A stretch of 64,000 nt of DNA from Fusarium oxysporum f. sp. lycopersici 4287 (taxonomy: Eukaryota > Ascomycota > Sordariomycetes > Hypocreales > Nectriaceae): the NCBI RefSeq assembly GCF_000149955.1, contig NC_031000.1, positions 1,158,028-1,222,027 of the forward strand, given 5' to 3'. The translations under genes and the position numbers were made by a program. The notes beneath the pieces are model-generated. The model had not been told where the DNA came from and ran no database searches. It worked only from the letters and a program-made list of their open reading frames with translations. Of this stretch, positions 22,174 to 33,232 are shown in pieces; the first letter of the stretch is position 1, and every line of letters begins with the position of its first letter.

Positions 22174-24746
22174 TCACGATCCGGTGTTATCTACACCTAT
22201 AGATAGCTCGTCATATTCGACAGACGTGGAATTATCAACGCTAAACGGCGGAAGGAACATAGCAGGTGCTGGCAATGAGACTGGCGTTAATCTCTTGATA
22301 CGCCCCGACAGATACTCAATCTCGATAGACGGTGATTGCTCGGTTACTTTTGTTTCTGAACCGCCAGGGATAGGACATGAGGTTAACGTCGCCGCCCTTT
22401 GATCAATGGTCCCTTCTATGCTTTCGTTGGGTCTCCTAGTCTGAGGCTTGGAAGCCTGTGGGAGGATATCTTGTTTGGGCCGCTTTGTATCGACAACTAC
22501 GATAAAGTGATCATCGGGGAGAACGCCGCCAAGTCCGCAGGGTTCTAAAGGCTGCTGTTGCGACACGTACTGCTGCTGATTGTCGTTCCAAATCAAATCC
22601 AGCTCGATGTCACTAGCTTGTTCACAGTCATTGTTTATCAGACCCGGGTCTCTATGATCACCCTTATGCGTGGAAGAAGTCAGCTGACGTAGACCCTGGC
22701 CTCGATCTGTCAATGGCCTATAGCTGGTAGAGGACCCAGATGTTGTTCGTAGATGAGAATGAACCAAGTCTAATGACTGCTGAGAATCCTTCCGGTTTTG
22801 GCTACACAAGGGCGTGCGAATGGTTGGTGATACATCAACTGGATCACCCGATAAATCGATGCAGAAAGGTACGTCGCTGTAGTATGTGATAGCACCTTCG
22901 TGGCATTGCAATTTGCCAACCGACCCTCCAGAGTAATTCAAGCCTAAGTCCGACTTGCCAGGATTATCGTCGTCCACGGCTATAGGTGAGCAAACCAACG
23001 CATCCTGTGAAGTGTTCGCATCTGATGATCCCTCCCGAACAAACAGTGGCTTGTAACGGAAACTTTCAACTCGAGCGTAAAACTGCGGATCCAATGCAGA
23101 TACATTCTTATTGAAGCCTCCGGATTGGGATTCATTGCTAATGAACGGGCTCGTCTTCTGATGCTCACGTGTCTTTTCAGAGCCATTGATATTATTGGCA
23201 GGAGGGCTTTCTTGCGAATCGTAGATAGAGATGTGGCTACTGAACTTGGTATCTTTAGATCCGCCTTGCCATCGGATTTTATGCCCATCAGTAGATAGCT
23301 GAAACCTGGTGCTGGTTTCTAATACGGCGGAGCGAACGAAGTCAGGAGTTACGTTGATCAAGTGGAGCTGGGCCAAATTGTATAGCAGGTTCAGAGACAC
23401 CCAGCCTTCAGCGTCTAGGTGGATGTCCTGGATACTCTGCTGTCCAGGCAATATGTCGGGCGATAGTAGGTCTAAATGCCGGATATAGTTCATATTCTCA
23501 GACGGAATCTGAGCACGATCAGGGTCCAGATCACAAGGTCGCGTTGGTCGCTGTTTTGGAAGAAGCGGGAGTGGGGGAAATAGCTTGGTAGACGAGACCA
23601 AGCCTTTACCATTGCCTTCTGTCTCCACGTTGTCCTTTTCGGGATCAGAGGCCGACCCATGGGCACTTAAATGGCACTGATATTCCCAAGCGCGACATTG
23701 TTGTTCTAGAGGGAGGAATCTGGCTTCCCGGATAGGCTCAGTTTCATGAGTGGGTGGTTGGTAAGCAGATGATGAGCCCGCCACCTGTGTATCCGCTACA
23801 ACGCGCGCCATGATGAAGCTGCCACCCGGGCGCAGAGGCGACATTTTCGAGACATCGGCACTGTTACTTCTGCCTGTGAAGAACTGTTCAAGGCGACGAA
23901 CAACAAGACTCCTCCGCTCCTTGTCTGTCATGATTACATGCTGCGGGTATAACCCGTCAGGAACATCTCGTAGATAGTCCTCCACCTTGCCCTTTGATGA
24001 TTTGGTTGAAGGCAAGACGGGGAGGTAAAATGGCGTTCTCGAAGACTCGCCACCGGCTGACATGGAGGCGTAAGCAGAGTCAGCCGGCCGGAGGCTGGAA
24101 CCTGTAGAGGGAGCATGGCTGCGCTGAACTCCAGCTTTGGAATATATGTGATCGCGATTGTGGGGGGATATTCTTTTCCTTTTTTGCGATGATGATGCCT
24201 CTGGAGACCCATAGTGATCCGCGGCAAGGTCTCTCAGTATGGTTTCGAGCTCTCTCTTTTTCTTTTGGGGCAGCCCATAAACCTTGATCTCAAACAGCTT
24301 GTCTTTATGGAGCAAGGCCGGACCTGGTTGCTTATAGCGCTTGAGCTCCTTCTTCAGTTGTTGAATCTCGAGCGTTAGGTCGTCGATGACGCTGCGGTAG
24401 TCATTAGAGCTACTGCTGTGCGCTGTGATAGGTCCAGGAGGGTCGATATGATGCCAAGTGTGCAAGTGTAGCTTCTCTGTATCCAATAAATCAGATTCTT
24501 CTCGGGAGAAGGAGAGGTTATCTACAGGTTCGCATTAGCCTCTTCTGGATTACTACAAGTTCGCTATAGGTAGTGCATACCATCTGCGGGATTGTTGTTG
24601 GTGGTCGCGTTGAGGCTTGAGTCATTATGCCATTCTGGTGGGTCGCTTAAGACCGTCTCACGACTGCCGTTGAAGGAATCGAGATGGAGAAAACAATCGG
24701 TTGGTTGTGGTGGGGTTCTCTCTGGATTGCTTTGATTTAAGGGCAT
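22174..24746 (-). CDS. frq: FREQUENCY-type circadian clock protein
   Basis: Two exons (24746-24581 and 24521-22174) separated by a 59 bp intron (GTATGC...CTGTAG, branch-like GCTAATG) give 837 residues. Homology to FRQ is clear in several blocks. These are the N-terminal coiled coil (NDYRSVIDDLTLEIQQLKKE, residues about 95-120) followed by KLFEIKVYGLPQKKKRELE, basic nuclear-localisation-like clusters (KKKRE, QKRKR), KVEDYLRDVPDGLYPQHV with VVRRLEQFF (about 234-270), and the central region (ENMNYIRHLDLLSPDILP, AEGWVSLNLLYNLAQLHLIN, about 395-445) that in Neurospora binds the helicase FRH. Much of the rest is Ser-rich, as expected for a phosphorylation-timed protein. In Neurospora FRQ closes the negative feedback loop on the White Collar complex. 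This protein is about 150 residues shorter than Neurospora FRQ (989), mainly at the N-terminus and in linkers. It may be the canonical gene or a paralogue. The start is the first ATG of exon 1, without upstream support. Confidence 0.88.
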
Positions 24747-26635
24747 CTTGGCCGCCGTAAGCAATGAAACGTGGAGCAAGACCCTAATAGGACTGCTCAA
24801 TTGTCGATATCAAGAATTGCAAGTATGGGCTACATGATAGGAAGACTTTGACGGTGCGACGACCGTGCAATCGGTCGGGAGACGTCTAGCAACAGTCGAG
24901 TGTCCTGTAGAGCAATAAAGTTGGGTTAGCAACATGGAAAAAATCCTCTTATAAATGAAACGCATAAGGATAAGAATCGAGCTGTCGCAAAGACATCGCA
25001 AATGGGATCATTGCATATGCAGTGGCGAGTCGAATGTGCCATGACAGCTATGGGGGAAAGCCCCAACAGCCATTGATATGCTTACCAAAACGAAATAAAG
25101 CTATAACCGGCAACAGCGAGTTGCATATAATTTCCAGATTATAAAAGTTTGCTTCATGTAGGGGTTGTAATAGTTGAGTCTTGTATGGTTCGTTGGTCTG
25201 ACGAAATGTCTGGAACTATGCGGCCAGGAGATTGCAAGGTGAATCTGCTCTTCTGGGTGAAGGCTTGGCTGCTGAAAAGTGAGTCACTTTTGGTGTAGTC
25301 GCCGAGAGGTGATCCAGCAAGAGATATGTTGGCGGCGATACGTTCTCAACAACCTGGCTTATTTAGCAGCCGATGAACTCAAATAGAAATTGGAAAATAG
25401 TGTCTTGCTGGATGCTTCCCTACAACTTGCCAAGTCAATAGTCCGGCCCAGAAGCCGCTGAAGCTGTTGCAGTAGACAGTAAAAAGGTTGATATACCTGT
25501 GGTTGAACTCTGATAGTTGTATAGCAGCAATCAATCCTAAAAATGGTCGTGACGATGAGTCGGTGTATGGTAACCAGTGCCCTAAGGAACGTACGAGAAC
25601 GGAAAGGATGTGAGATTGAGGGGACACCAGGACAAACATCGCCAGCAGAGCTAACGGAGTACGTCACTTGTCACTTGTCAGCGTACTAGTGGAGGAAAAG
25701 TGGAGGACCCTAGTGACCCAAGAGCCCGGATCCCCGATGTGCCGCGGACCTATCATAGCGTTGAAGATACGTTCTGTACCTATCAAGTGCGCCGGAGCCC
25801 AACTCCGCCATCTTGAAGACTCCTCGCGTAAAAGAGTGGAGTAGCTCATCTGATGAGACGCAAACCGTCGCTTGTCGTGTTGATATTTCCAGAGTACAAG
25901 CCTGTATTTTAGTCGGTGGTAATTTTCGGTTGAGGCTGTCAACAAGCATTATCTTGTTTTTTCTCTTTTCACCTGATGCTTTGGGCTTCTGAAGGGTTTC
26001 GGGGACATATTGTAACCGAACATTTTTCTCAATAGATATTACCGAGCAATAACATAGTATTAATTGTTAATCTCAATGTTAGGGATAAGTTTTTAAACTA
26101 TTTAAGGCTAATTCTTTATTACAGATCAAGATAAAAATAACCAGGCACTCTTTAACTGTTCTCATTCATCTACCGAGGTAATATCTGCAAGTCTTGCGCC
26201 TATATGATTAACTGCTTGACTCTCCTACTATGTAGTGCTGTCGCTTTCAACGACGCTGAAAAGTTGCGATAAACGGGATATATCCAAAAATGAGACGCAT
26301 GCTCACTTGGCGCTTACAAGGCCCTACCTGCGAGCCCGCCTACACGTTGGTTCCACAGTGCTCAATTTCTATGGCCGGCGGCGTCCTTGGGTTAGCCGCT
26401 GCGATAGTGAGCTTTCCTTCTTCAATGTTAACCATGATTTCCTGACAGCTCGAGGCAGCGCTGTGGGTGTCAAGCGAATGGTTCGCTCCGATTGGCTGGT
26501 TCTCATATCGTGTCCCTGGTTACTGGTGAAAACGGTTTCGAAAAGCAGGAACAATGTAAGTCATTTGGCTGTGTAGCGTACCAGCCAGTTGGTGGAGGTG
26601 TGGGGTAAGTCTGGAGAGCCTGGGGCTGGCTTAGC
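24747..26635. other. Upstream region of the frq-like gene, no other gene recognised
   Basis: Nearly 1.9 kb between the clock gene and the LINE 3' end. Short open frames here show no motifs. frq genes are known for long promoters and leaders, so part of this is probably regulatory. Confidence 0.5.
25729..25739 (+). promoter_or_regulatory. Candidate light-response element (GATC repeat)
   Basis: GATCCCCGATG matches the imperfect GATN pair (GATNC...CGATN) bound by the White Collar complex at Neurospora frq. It lies about 980 bp upstream of the clock gene ATG. One short match in 1.9 kb can occur by chance. Confidence 0.25.
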
Positions 26636-27147
26636 GTATGTATGTATGTATGTATATTTTTCGTCCAGGGGGCCATCGGCCCCGAAAGTCCCCTACTGGG
26701 GCACAGGACGTGCTGGGCTAGAGAAGTCGGAATCTATCTACACGCTATTTACAGAAATGCTATTGGCTACAAATGATTAGTCATTCGCAACGCGAAATTA
26801 GTCTTCCGCTCGGTATCCGATTTCTGCAACGCGTCAGTAGACCGCACTCTATCCAGCATATCATCGGCACAAATGGCGCATCCTATCGGGCCTGTTACCC
26901 GTCAGCGGGACGACAAGGCGGTGCTGGCATATCGCAGCCGCTTTTGGCCTGATATCAGGGGTTGAGATCAGTCTGTGTGTGTGCGGCAGCTCGAGACTAC
27001 CTCAAGGTGGTCCCGGCCAGATGGAGGGCGTGGTGGCGCCCTTCGTCTGGCCGTGAGCATACGAGAGAGGAAGAAAAGGTAACAAAAGAAATGTGTGGAA
27101 GATAAAGAAAGGAAGAGAGTCGCGAGTGCTTCTCCAGTCACGGTCGC
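26636..27147 (-). other. LINE 3' UTR and tetranucleotide tail
   Basis: Non-coding stretch after the ORF2 stop. It is homologous along its length to 63274-63802. Its tail is a simple repeat instead of poly(A), as in Tad-clade elements. Confidence 0.8.
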
Positions 27148-30100
27148 CTAATAACGAGGGCAAATCTTTCCAAAGAACGCGCTGTCCTTGGACAGGTCGA
27201 TATATTTGGTAAAGTCTTTTCCTATTGCTAGATTGACCGCTGCATTCGGTGAGGGTGCAAGCCTCATCCGATGACGCGGCGGTACTTTTCTGCAATAGAA
27301 GATGTGATCCGGTGCTTTGCGTCGGTTGCACGAGCAGACCAAGCGTGCATCGCTATGGTCGAATCTCTCGTGATATGCGGCGAAATCCCCGTGGAGGGAT
27401 CTCGCTGCCAGCAGATGGTGCAAGGCTGCACGCGGGAGCGAGAGCTCCGGCGGGCAGCCTGTAGTCGCCTTGAGATTGAGTCTCTTATACTGCTTAGGGG
27501 CGTAGGTAGACCACCACGTCTCGAATGCTTCTTTCGGTTTCTGTCTTGCGATCCTTCGCAAGTATGCTAGTGTTGGCTGAGCTCCCTCAGGCTCGGGGGC
27601 TGACGATCCTGCTTTGGCCAGTTTATCGGCCTGTTCGTTGCCAGGGATGTCAGTGTGTCCTGGCACCCAGCGTACCTGTGTGGCTCCATGCGATGCCGCT
27701 AGTGCCTGAAACTCGAGAAAGACGTCCTGAGAGGAGTCGGACGGTGTGCCTCGCAGGCACGTGGCGGCCGCGAGGTTGTCTAGGCAGACTATGATGTCTT
27801 GTGTTGCTGAATCTTGCAGGGTTAAGGCGGCTCTAAGGCCTTCCAGTGCTCCTGCAGCTTCGGCATCAAAGACCTCTGCAGGTCCAAGGCGACCTGATCC
27901 GCCGAGGACGGGGGAGTTGCCTTGGTGAATAGTGAAACCGTAGCTGGTGGCACCCTGAGAGGACAGAGAGCCATCTGAGTATACGACTAGGGTGAGCGGG
28001 TCGAGTGACTGCACCCAATGGAGGAAAGCGTCGGCTGTTTCCTTCTTCGATGCTGTCTGCAGCGGTGGCATTTGTTCTTGGTTGAAGCATTGCTGGATGA
28101 GCTTCGGTCGCGCGCACGGCGCAAGGAGCTCATCTGTACGTCGAAGACGTGTTCGGAAGCTGCTTTCCGTCTGTGCTTGATATCTTCGTTTGATGAGGTC
28201 GTGGTAAGCAGGTTGGCTGGGCGGGCGCGTTCGACTCGCCAGAGGGTGAGCCTCATCAAGCGATTTGAGTCGCGCAGAGAATCGGAGTCGCCGCGCTTCG
28301 AGGAGTTGTGCGACTGGCGGTATCCCACTTTCTCGGTGGAGAGCAGCAATAGGTGTTGTCTTCCAAACGGGAAGTATAGCTCTCATAGACTGGTTCATGG
28401 CCTTGGTCATTCTCTGTATGAGATGTTGGTTGCTTGACGATAGGTCTTTGGTGGGTTGATTCCATCGCGGTCTGTTTGTGCCCGGGTACCAGGCCTCGGC
28501 GCCGTAGAGTAGCACGGGCTCGACACATGCCCTGACGGCACTTCGTACGGCAGCCGGCAGCGGGCCGTGTTTCGTGTTGGTGAGTCCTCGCAGATGGTAG
28601 GCCACGGCTTGCGCTTTCGCTGCCCACTTCTCTACATGAATTCTGAACGATAGCCTGCTGTCAAGCCAGATGCCCAGCCAGCGTAGGGCTGACTCGGGAT
28701 GTTTCTCGATATCTCCGTGACGTACCGCTGGTGCGGTCCTGAGTTTGCTGCGAGAGAAGTGCATGACTTCAGTCTTCTTCGAGTCGAAGGAGACACCGTT
28801 TGTCGCTCCCCAGCGCACCATCTCGTCGATGGCCCCGGAAGCCATAGCCGTAGTTTCGTCTACTGTGTCGCCTATGGACAGGATAGCTGTGTCATCCGCA
28901 TAGCCGAAGCGGCCTTGGGGGTTGCCCAGTCGGTAGATGGGCTCTGTGTAGAGTAGGAAAAGAATCGGCGATACTGGCGACCCCTGAGGGAGGCCACATT
29001 GGAGAGGAGAGGAGGGTGTGAGGGTGTCTTGATATCTGACACGGGCCGATCGGCCACTCATAAAGGACCCAGCCCATCTAGCCAGATGATTGGGCCATCC
29101 TTGTTCGCGTAGACGCAGCACCAGCCTGTTGCGCAAGACGGTGTCGAACGCGCCTTGGATGTCCATTGTGACCAGGGTGGCCACCTTTTTGCGAGCAAAC
29201 GCCTCTTCGATATCATGGATCAGGGCGGTCACTAGGTCTGTTGCCGACCTTTTGGGGAGAGCCCCAGCTTGTTGTGGGTGAAGGACGCTGTAGTGAATAG
29301 CTGCCCATGCTAGACGGCGTGCGATCAGCCGTTCTAGACCCTTGCCGAGGCAGGAGAGCAGAGGGATAGGTCGCCAACCCCGTGGCGATGTGAGATCTCG
29401 GCGTCCGGGCTTGGCGATCATGACCACTTCCGCCTCCCTAAATGGTTTCGGATGGTGGCCTGCAGAGAGGCATCTCTCGAATAAGCGGCGGACGTGCGTC
29501 CCGATGATATGCCATACGGCTTTAAGAAGGTTAACGGTGATATTATCTGATCCAGGAGACGTATTGCCTGTATGGAGGGTCGCATACTGTGCCTCGTCTA
29601 GGGAAATTTCGAGTGGAAACGGGATCAGTCTAGGAGGAGAGACGAGCATCCAAGGGTCTTGGATGTCGTCGTCTGCGGTTCGTCGTTCCAGCGTGGCTCG
29701 TCGGAGCGCGTTAGCCTTGTCTATCTGAGATTCGTAGACGACATCGTCAACCTGCAGTGGTGGCGGCTGGAAGGGCCCTGGGGACTTCAGCCACCGAACG
29801 GCTTTGAAAAGGGAGCTACTGTCGGAGAAGGTGTCGATGAGATTCCGCCAGTAGAGCCTTTTGGCTCGGCGGACTACGCGATGGAAGTCTCGTTTGGCGA
29901 TTTGGACTTCCTCGTTGAAGCCAAGAGGGTAGAGTCTTCTGATTGCACGAAATGCAGCCGCGGCGCCGGCGCATTCTTCGGTCCACCAGGGAGCAGTTCG
30001 TGCACCCTTCCGTGTGGGCCGGCCGGCTGCCTTCGCTGCCGATGTTAGGAGATTCACGAGTGCAGAGGCAAGCTCATCAAGCTCGGATGGGGTCGAATCA

Positions 30101-30909
30101 GCTGTGGGGAGTCCAGCGGCTCCAAGCTCTACGATCTCAGCGAATCGTTTGAGCTCGTCATCTGTTGTCACCCGAACCCGGCCCGGTTGCATCGGGGCTA
30201 GTCCCGCATCGGTAAGGGTAAGGCTGAGTGTGAAGTGGTCAGAGCTAGTGGCAAGGTGATCTTCGACGGTAGCTTCAGCAAGTGGCATATTAGTAAAGGC
30301 AAGATCGATCGTGTTGCCGTGTGGGTTTGTTGGAATATCTGGAGTGTTAAGTAGGTCGAGATTATTTTCTGATGCCCAGTTTGCAATTTCTTGGCTATGG
30401 TTCGTCGCTTGTCCTGTCTGCCAAGTATGATGTCTGGCGTTAAAGTCGCCGGCGATAAGGCAGCGTTCCGGAACAGGCCATCGTATCAGTATGTTCAGGG
30501 CATCACTCTCGTCGTTCTGACGATAGAAGTTAACTATCGTCATGCCGTTGATTGTAAGCCATAGAATATCCCGAGTCTGAAAGGGCCGGATCTGATCAGC
30601 CGAGAGCCTTGGGTCTCGTCGGACATATGTCATGACTCTAGGCCGAGTGTCGTTACCGTCCCATGTCTCGACAGGTGTGAACGTGTCGTATGCGGGATGG
30701 GTTTTAGTTAGGGAGCGAGTGTCTGTGTGAGCAGTCCACGGCTCCTGTAGAAGGACGATGTCGTATCGTTCCGAGTCGGCCAGCGCCAGAGCGCAGTCGT
30801 GGGCCGGGGGGATCTTGCCGACGTTGGCCTGAAAGATCCTGAGCGGCTTCTTGTTATTCTTTCGTGTCTGCGGGTATCTATTCCTGGTCAAGAGGACGAG
30901 TGATGAGAA
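27148..30909 (-). CDS. LINE ORF2: endonuclease, reverse transcriptase, RNase H
   Basis: About 1250 codons without a stop. Residues are numbered from the TTG at 30891. Domains in order: AP-type endonuclease (LLQEPW with catalytic Glu near 50, AGDFNARHHTW near 147-157, SSDHF), reverse transcriptase (GNTSPGSDNIT, LPQGSPVSPILF, catalytic FGYADDTAIL), RNase H (VVYSDGSLSSQG, FDAEAAGALEGLRAA, CLDNLAAA, GNEQADKLAK: all four acidic residues) and a C-terminal Cys/His motif (CSCNRRKAPDHIFYC). It would nick the target and copy the element RNA there. The frame opens at 30909 inside ORF1, but its first ATG is at 30633, already inside the endonuclease. Translation therefore probably depends on the preceding ORF. 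Confidence 0.93.
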   Translation of the reverse strand, partial: FSSLVLLTRNRYPQTRKNNKKPLRIFQANVGKIPPAHDCALALADSERYDIVLLQEPWTAHTDTRSLTKTHPAYDTFTPVETWDGNDTRPRVMTYVRRDPRLSADQIRPFQTRDILWLTINGMTIVNFYRQNDESDALNILIRWPVPERCLIAGDFNARHHTWQTGQATNHSQEIANWASENNLDLLNTPDIPTNPHGNTIDLAFTNMPLAEATVEDHLATSSDHFTLSLTLTDAGLAPMQPGRVRVTTDDELKRFAEIVELGAAGLPTADSTPSELDELASALVNLLTSAAKAAGRPTRKGARTAPWWTEECAGAAAAFRAIRRLYPLGFNEEVQIAKRDFHRVVRRAKRLYWRNLIDTFSDSSSLFKAVRWLKSPGPFQPPPLQVDDVVYESQIDKANALRRATLERRTADDDIQDPWMLVSPPRLIPFPLEISLDEAQYATLHTGNTSPGSDNITVNLLKAVWHIIGTHVRRLFERCLSAGHHPKPFREAEVVMIAKPGRRDLTSPRGWRPIPLLSCLGKGLERLIARRLAWAAIHYSVLHPQQAGALPKRSATDLVTALIHDIEEAFARKKVATLVTMDIQGAFDTVLRNRLVLRLREQGWPNHLARWAGSFMSGRSARVRYQDTLTPSSPLQCGLPQGSPVSPILFLLYTEPIYRLGNPQGRFGYADDTAILSIGDTVDETTAMASGAIDEMVRWGATNGVSFDSKKTEVMHFSRSKLRTAPAVRHGDIEKHPESALRWLGIWLDSRLSFRIHVEKWAAKAQAVAYHLRGLTNTKHGPLPAAVRSAVRACVEPVLLYGAEAWYPGTNRPRWNQPTKDLSSSNQHLIQRMTKAMNQSMRAILPVWKTTPIAALHRESGIPPVAQLLEARRLRFSARLKSLDEAHPLASRTRPPSQPAYHDLIKRRYQAQTESSFRTRLRRTDELLAPCARPKLIQQCFNQEQMPPLQTASKKETADAFLHWVQSLDPLTLVVYSDGSLSSQGATSYGFTIHQGNSPVLGGSGRLGPAEVFDAEAAGALEGLRAALTLQDSATQDIIVCLDNLAAATCLRGTPSDSSQDVFLEFQALAASHGATQVRWVPGHTDIPGNEQADKLAKAGSSAPEPEGAQPTLAYLRRIARQKPKEAFETWWSTYAPKQYKRLNLKATTGCPPELSLPRAALHHLLAARSLHGDFAAYHERFDHSDARLVCSCNRRKAPDHIFYCRKVPPRHRMRLAPSPNAAVNLAIGKDFTKYIDLSKDSAFFGKICPRY

Positions 30910-32500
30910 CTATGCGCCGTTTTCGCGGTGAGCCTGGTCGGGGATGCTCGGGCTCCTCCTCCGCTTCGTAGCCCGCATGAGGGCTTGTGGCCACCATGAT
31001 GCACGAGGGTGCTCCTGATGCCGCTGGACTTGGGCCACGAATGCTCGGCTGTTCGTGTGATGCGATGTCGTCGCTTTGTTGGGCTTCCAGATGCGACTCT
31101 GGTTGTTGTGCCAGGTGTCGTTGTCGGTATGCCTCCGCGCCAACGGTCCGGACATGTCCTCGTTGCTCTTTGGTGAGTCGGCGGAGCACGCCGTGCACTC
31201 TCTTTGGCCGAGCTGGGCACTTATGAAAGTTGGCTTGGTGAGGGCCTAAGCAGTTGATGCACTGTTCTGGTGCAGTGCAGTTGTCTATAATGTGGCCAGT
31301 CTTACCACAACGTTGGCAAACTGGCTGTCTATGACAGTTGCGCGCAAAGTGGTAGCCCCAACACGTCTCACATTGTCTGGGTCGGTCGGTTTTGTCAATC
31401 AGTCTCGCCGCGCTGCTGCCAAAGAGCGACCAGAATCTCTTTGTGGGCTTCAGAAACGATACAAGTAGAGTCTTGGTCAAGGGGCTGTCCGAGAATTGTC
31501 GCGAAGGACGTATATCAACAGGCTTAAGCCCCGTCTGGATTTCTATCTCATCACGGACAATACTATCACTATCCACCTCTTTACCGTGAAAGTCAGTCAG
31601 TCTTGTGGGAAAGTCTGAGACTACATAGGTGAACCATTCCTTGTTCGTTTCTACTGTCGTAGCTCCCAGTTCAGCCGCCCACTCAGCCTGCTTCTCTACG
31701 AGAAAGTCGCGTGTCTCAGGGTCGGCAGTCAGGACGGCCCATCCCGATCTGACCTGGAAAACCTGTCGAATCTTGCTTGAGACGGCGCTGAGTTTTTCCT
31801 GGATCAGGGTTCGGATTGCATAGCTACTGTGGGCTCTGGCCGGAGCCCCGGCTTCTAGACGGATGAAGACGCGGAGGTCTTGTCGGGGTGGGGCGATAGT
31901 CGTTTGTTGCCCTTGGCGATGAGGTGGATCTGTTTGTCGGCGTCCATGTTGTTGTTGTTGTCTGTGGGTTAGACGGTCACGGTCAGTGCGAGGCGAGGCA
32001 GCGGCTACGCTGCTGTAAGTAGGCTTGGGGATGGTAGGTCCGGCACTGGAGAGCTCTCGTTTCCAGGAGTCAAGGAAGCTGTCGGCAAACTGTTGAGCGA
32101 AACGTCGTTGCGGTCCGGTAGTGAATTGTTGTGCGGCTTCTTCGAACTTGGCGCAGAAGGCCTGGAATACCATAAGTTTGGCATTGTACTCCTCTACGCG
32201 TTCGCGCGCGAGATCATTGGCTGATTTAATGATAGAGACTGGTTGCTGTTCAAAGGTCGATGAGGGGCTGGCGCGCTCAGCTCCTTCCGTAGCTGCAGCA
32301 ATGGTAGAGGCATTAAGTGGTGAGGATGGTGTCTGAGCCATCCGCCTGGGACCGGGTGAAACACCAATGGTGCCGTTCACGGCCGCAGGGCTGTTCTGTA
32401 AGAGGGCTGCACGGGCTCCTCGGTTCAGATTGGCGGGAGTGTGGATCCCTAAATCGAAGGGGTCCGGAGCAGCGGGCGGGTTCGTCGTAGACGAAGCCAT
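30878..32500 (-). CDS. LINE ORF1: zinc-knuckle RNA-binding protein
   Basis: 540 codons from the first ATG of the open frame (MASSTTNPPAAPDPFDLG; the frame itself opens 17 codons earlier at a GTG). A low-complexity N-terminus is followed by a Gln-rich stretch (RLTHRQQQQHGRRQT) and, near the end, three successive zinc knuckles: CETCWGYHFARNC, CQRCGKTGHIIDNC and CINCLGPHQANFHKC. This layout is usual for the Gag-like first protein of Tad-clade LINEs, which coats the RNA. Its stop (30878-30880) overlaps the start of the ORF2 open frame. Confidence 0.9.
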   Translation of the reverse strand: MASSTTNPPAAPDPFDLGIHTPANLNRGARAALLQNSPAAVNGTIGVSPGPRRMAQTPSSPLNASTIAAATEGAERASPSSTFEQQPVSIIKSANDLARERVEEYNAKLMVFQAFCAKFEEAAQQFTTGPQRRFAQQFADSFLDSWKRELSSAGPTIPKPTYSSVAAASPRTDRDRLTHRQQQQHGRRQTDPPHRQGQQTTIAPPRQDLRVFIRLEAGAPARAHSSYAIRTLIQEKLSAVSSKIRQVFQVRSGWAVLTADPETRDFLVEKQAEWAAELGATTVETNKEWFTYVVSDFPTRLTDFHGKEVDSDSIVRDEIEIQTGLKPVDIRPSRQFSDSPLTKTLLVSFLKPTKRFWSLFGSSAARLIDKTDRPRQCETCWGYHFARNCHRQPVCQRCGKTGHIIDNCTAPEQCINCLGPHQANFHKCPARPKRVHGVLRRLTKEQRGHVRTVGAEAYRQRHLAQQPESHLEAQQSDDIASHEQPSIRGPSPAASGAPSCIMVATSPHAGYEAEEEPEHPRPGSPRKRRIVLITRPLDQE

Positions 32501-32551
32501 CGCCGCGGCTTGCGGCTGCGCAAAGCGCAAATTGAGGCGTTTGTTGTGCAC

Positions 32552-33232
32552 TTGTTAAGGATTTAGGTGTCGACAGGGCGACTTTCTTAACAATTGTATG
32601 CCAAGAAAGTGTGATGACAAAGGAAGGTGGAGAATTTTGAGTTGACCGTGTCACTAAACGCTATAGGGTAAGCTTGTTTTTACAACCATGTAGTCAGTTA
32701 CTTACTTACTACATGAATTTAACATTACTATTACTTCAATAGCAAGATAACCACTCAAGGCATTCTCATACCTATATTCCATATATTCTTTATGTTGCCG
32801 TCACCATGCCACATTTAGAGGACCAACCGTCTTAGCTTCACCCCTTGAATTTTCTTTTCCCGCCATTCGGGACTAGGTATTAGGTATAACACAAAACTTT
32901 TGGGATGTTCCCATCGATTCGATGAGCCAATGCACTGATTTGAGCAGGCTAGGCAAAATTCATATCGCCAGTCAGGGGTCTCAATCTGGAGAAGTATCTA
33001 TATTTTCTGTATAACCCTTGCTACGGGGGTTTACTGTTTTCTGTAAGAGATTGAAGAACTTTTCACCAGTCGGCAAAATGTCGGTAGGTAGATGCCTTGA
33101 TGACTTGTCCACGTCTGCGCCCTCCATGCCCCTCCCTCACCGTAAGATAAGCTCGGCTCAAGCTACGTAAGACGAGCACAAAAGAACCATTCAACATCAA
33201 GCCCATTCATCCAGCCCTCTCGACAGAGAAGC
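32552..33232. other. Intergenic between LINE and HET gene
   Basis: Contains the unresolved 5' end of the LINE and the promoter of the HET-domain gene. No other feature seen. Confidence 0.5.

Larger units (their letters stand above)
26636..32600 (-). mobile_element. Tad-type LINE, both ORFs intact
   Basis: Non-LTR retrotransposon on the minus strand with ORF1 (zinc-knuckle protein), overlapping ORF2 (endonuclease, RT, RNase H), a 3' untranslated region of about 490 bp and a simple-repeat tail, TATG repeats at 26636-26655 in plus-strand reading. The 5' end lies somewhere upstream of 32500 and no target duplication could be fixed. A second copy enters the window at 63274-64000. With two long intact ORFs this is the best candidate for a live element here. 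Confidence 0.9.

Noticed and set aside
22174..24486. 770-residue version of the clock protein starting at 24486
   Set aside because: That start is a TTG. A GT-AG intron joins the frame to an upstream exon with an ATG at 24746.
26235..26576. 113-codon frame on the plus strand
   Set aside because: No recognisable motif or family pattern. Treated as intergenic.
27249..30259. Many plus-strand frames of 60-140 codons opposite the LINE ORF2
   Set aside because: GC-rich antisense shadows of a real coding sequence.
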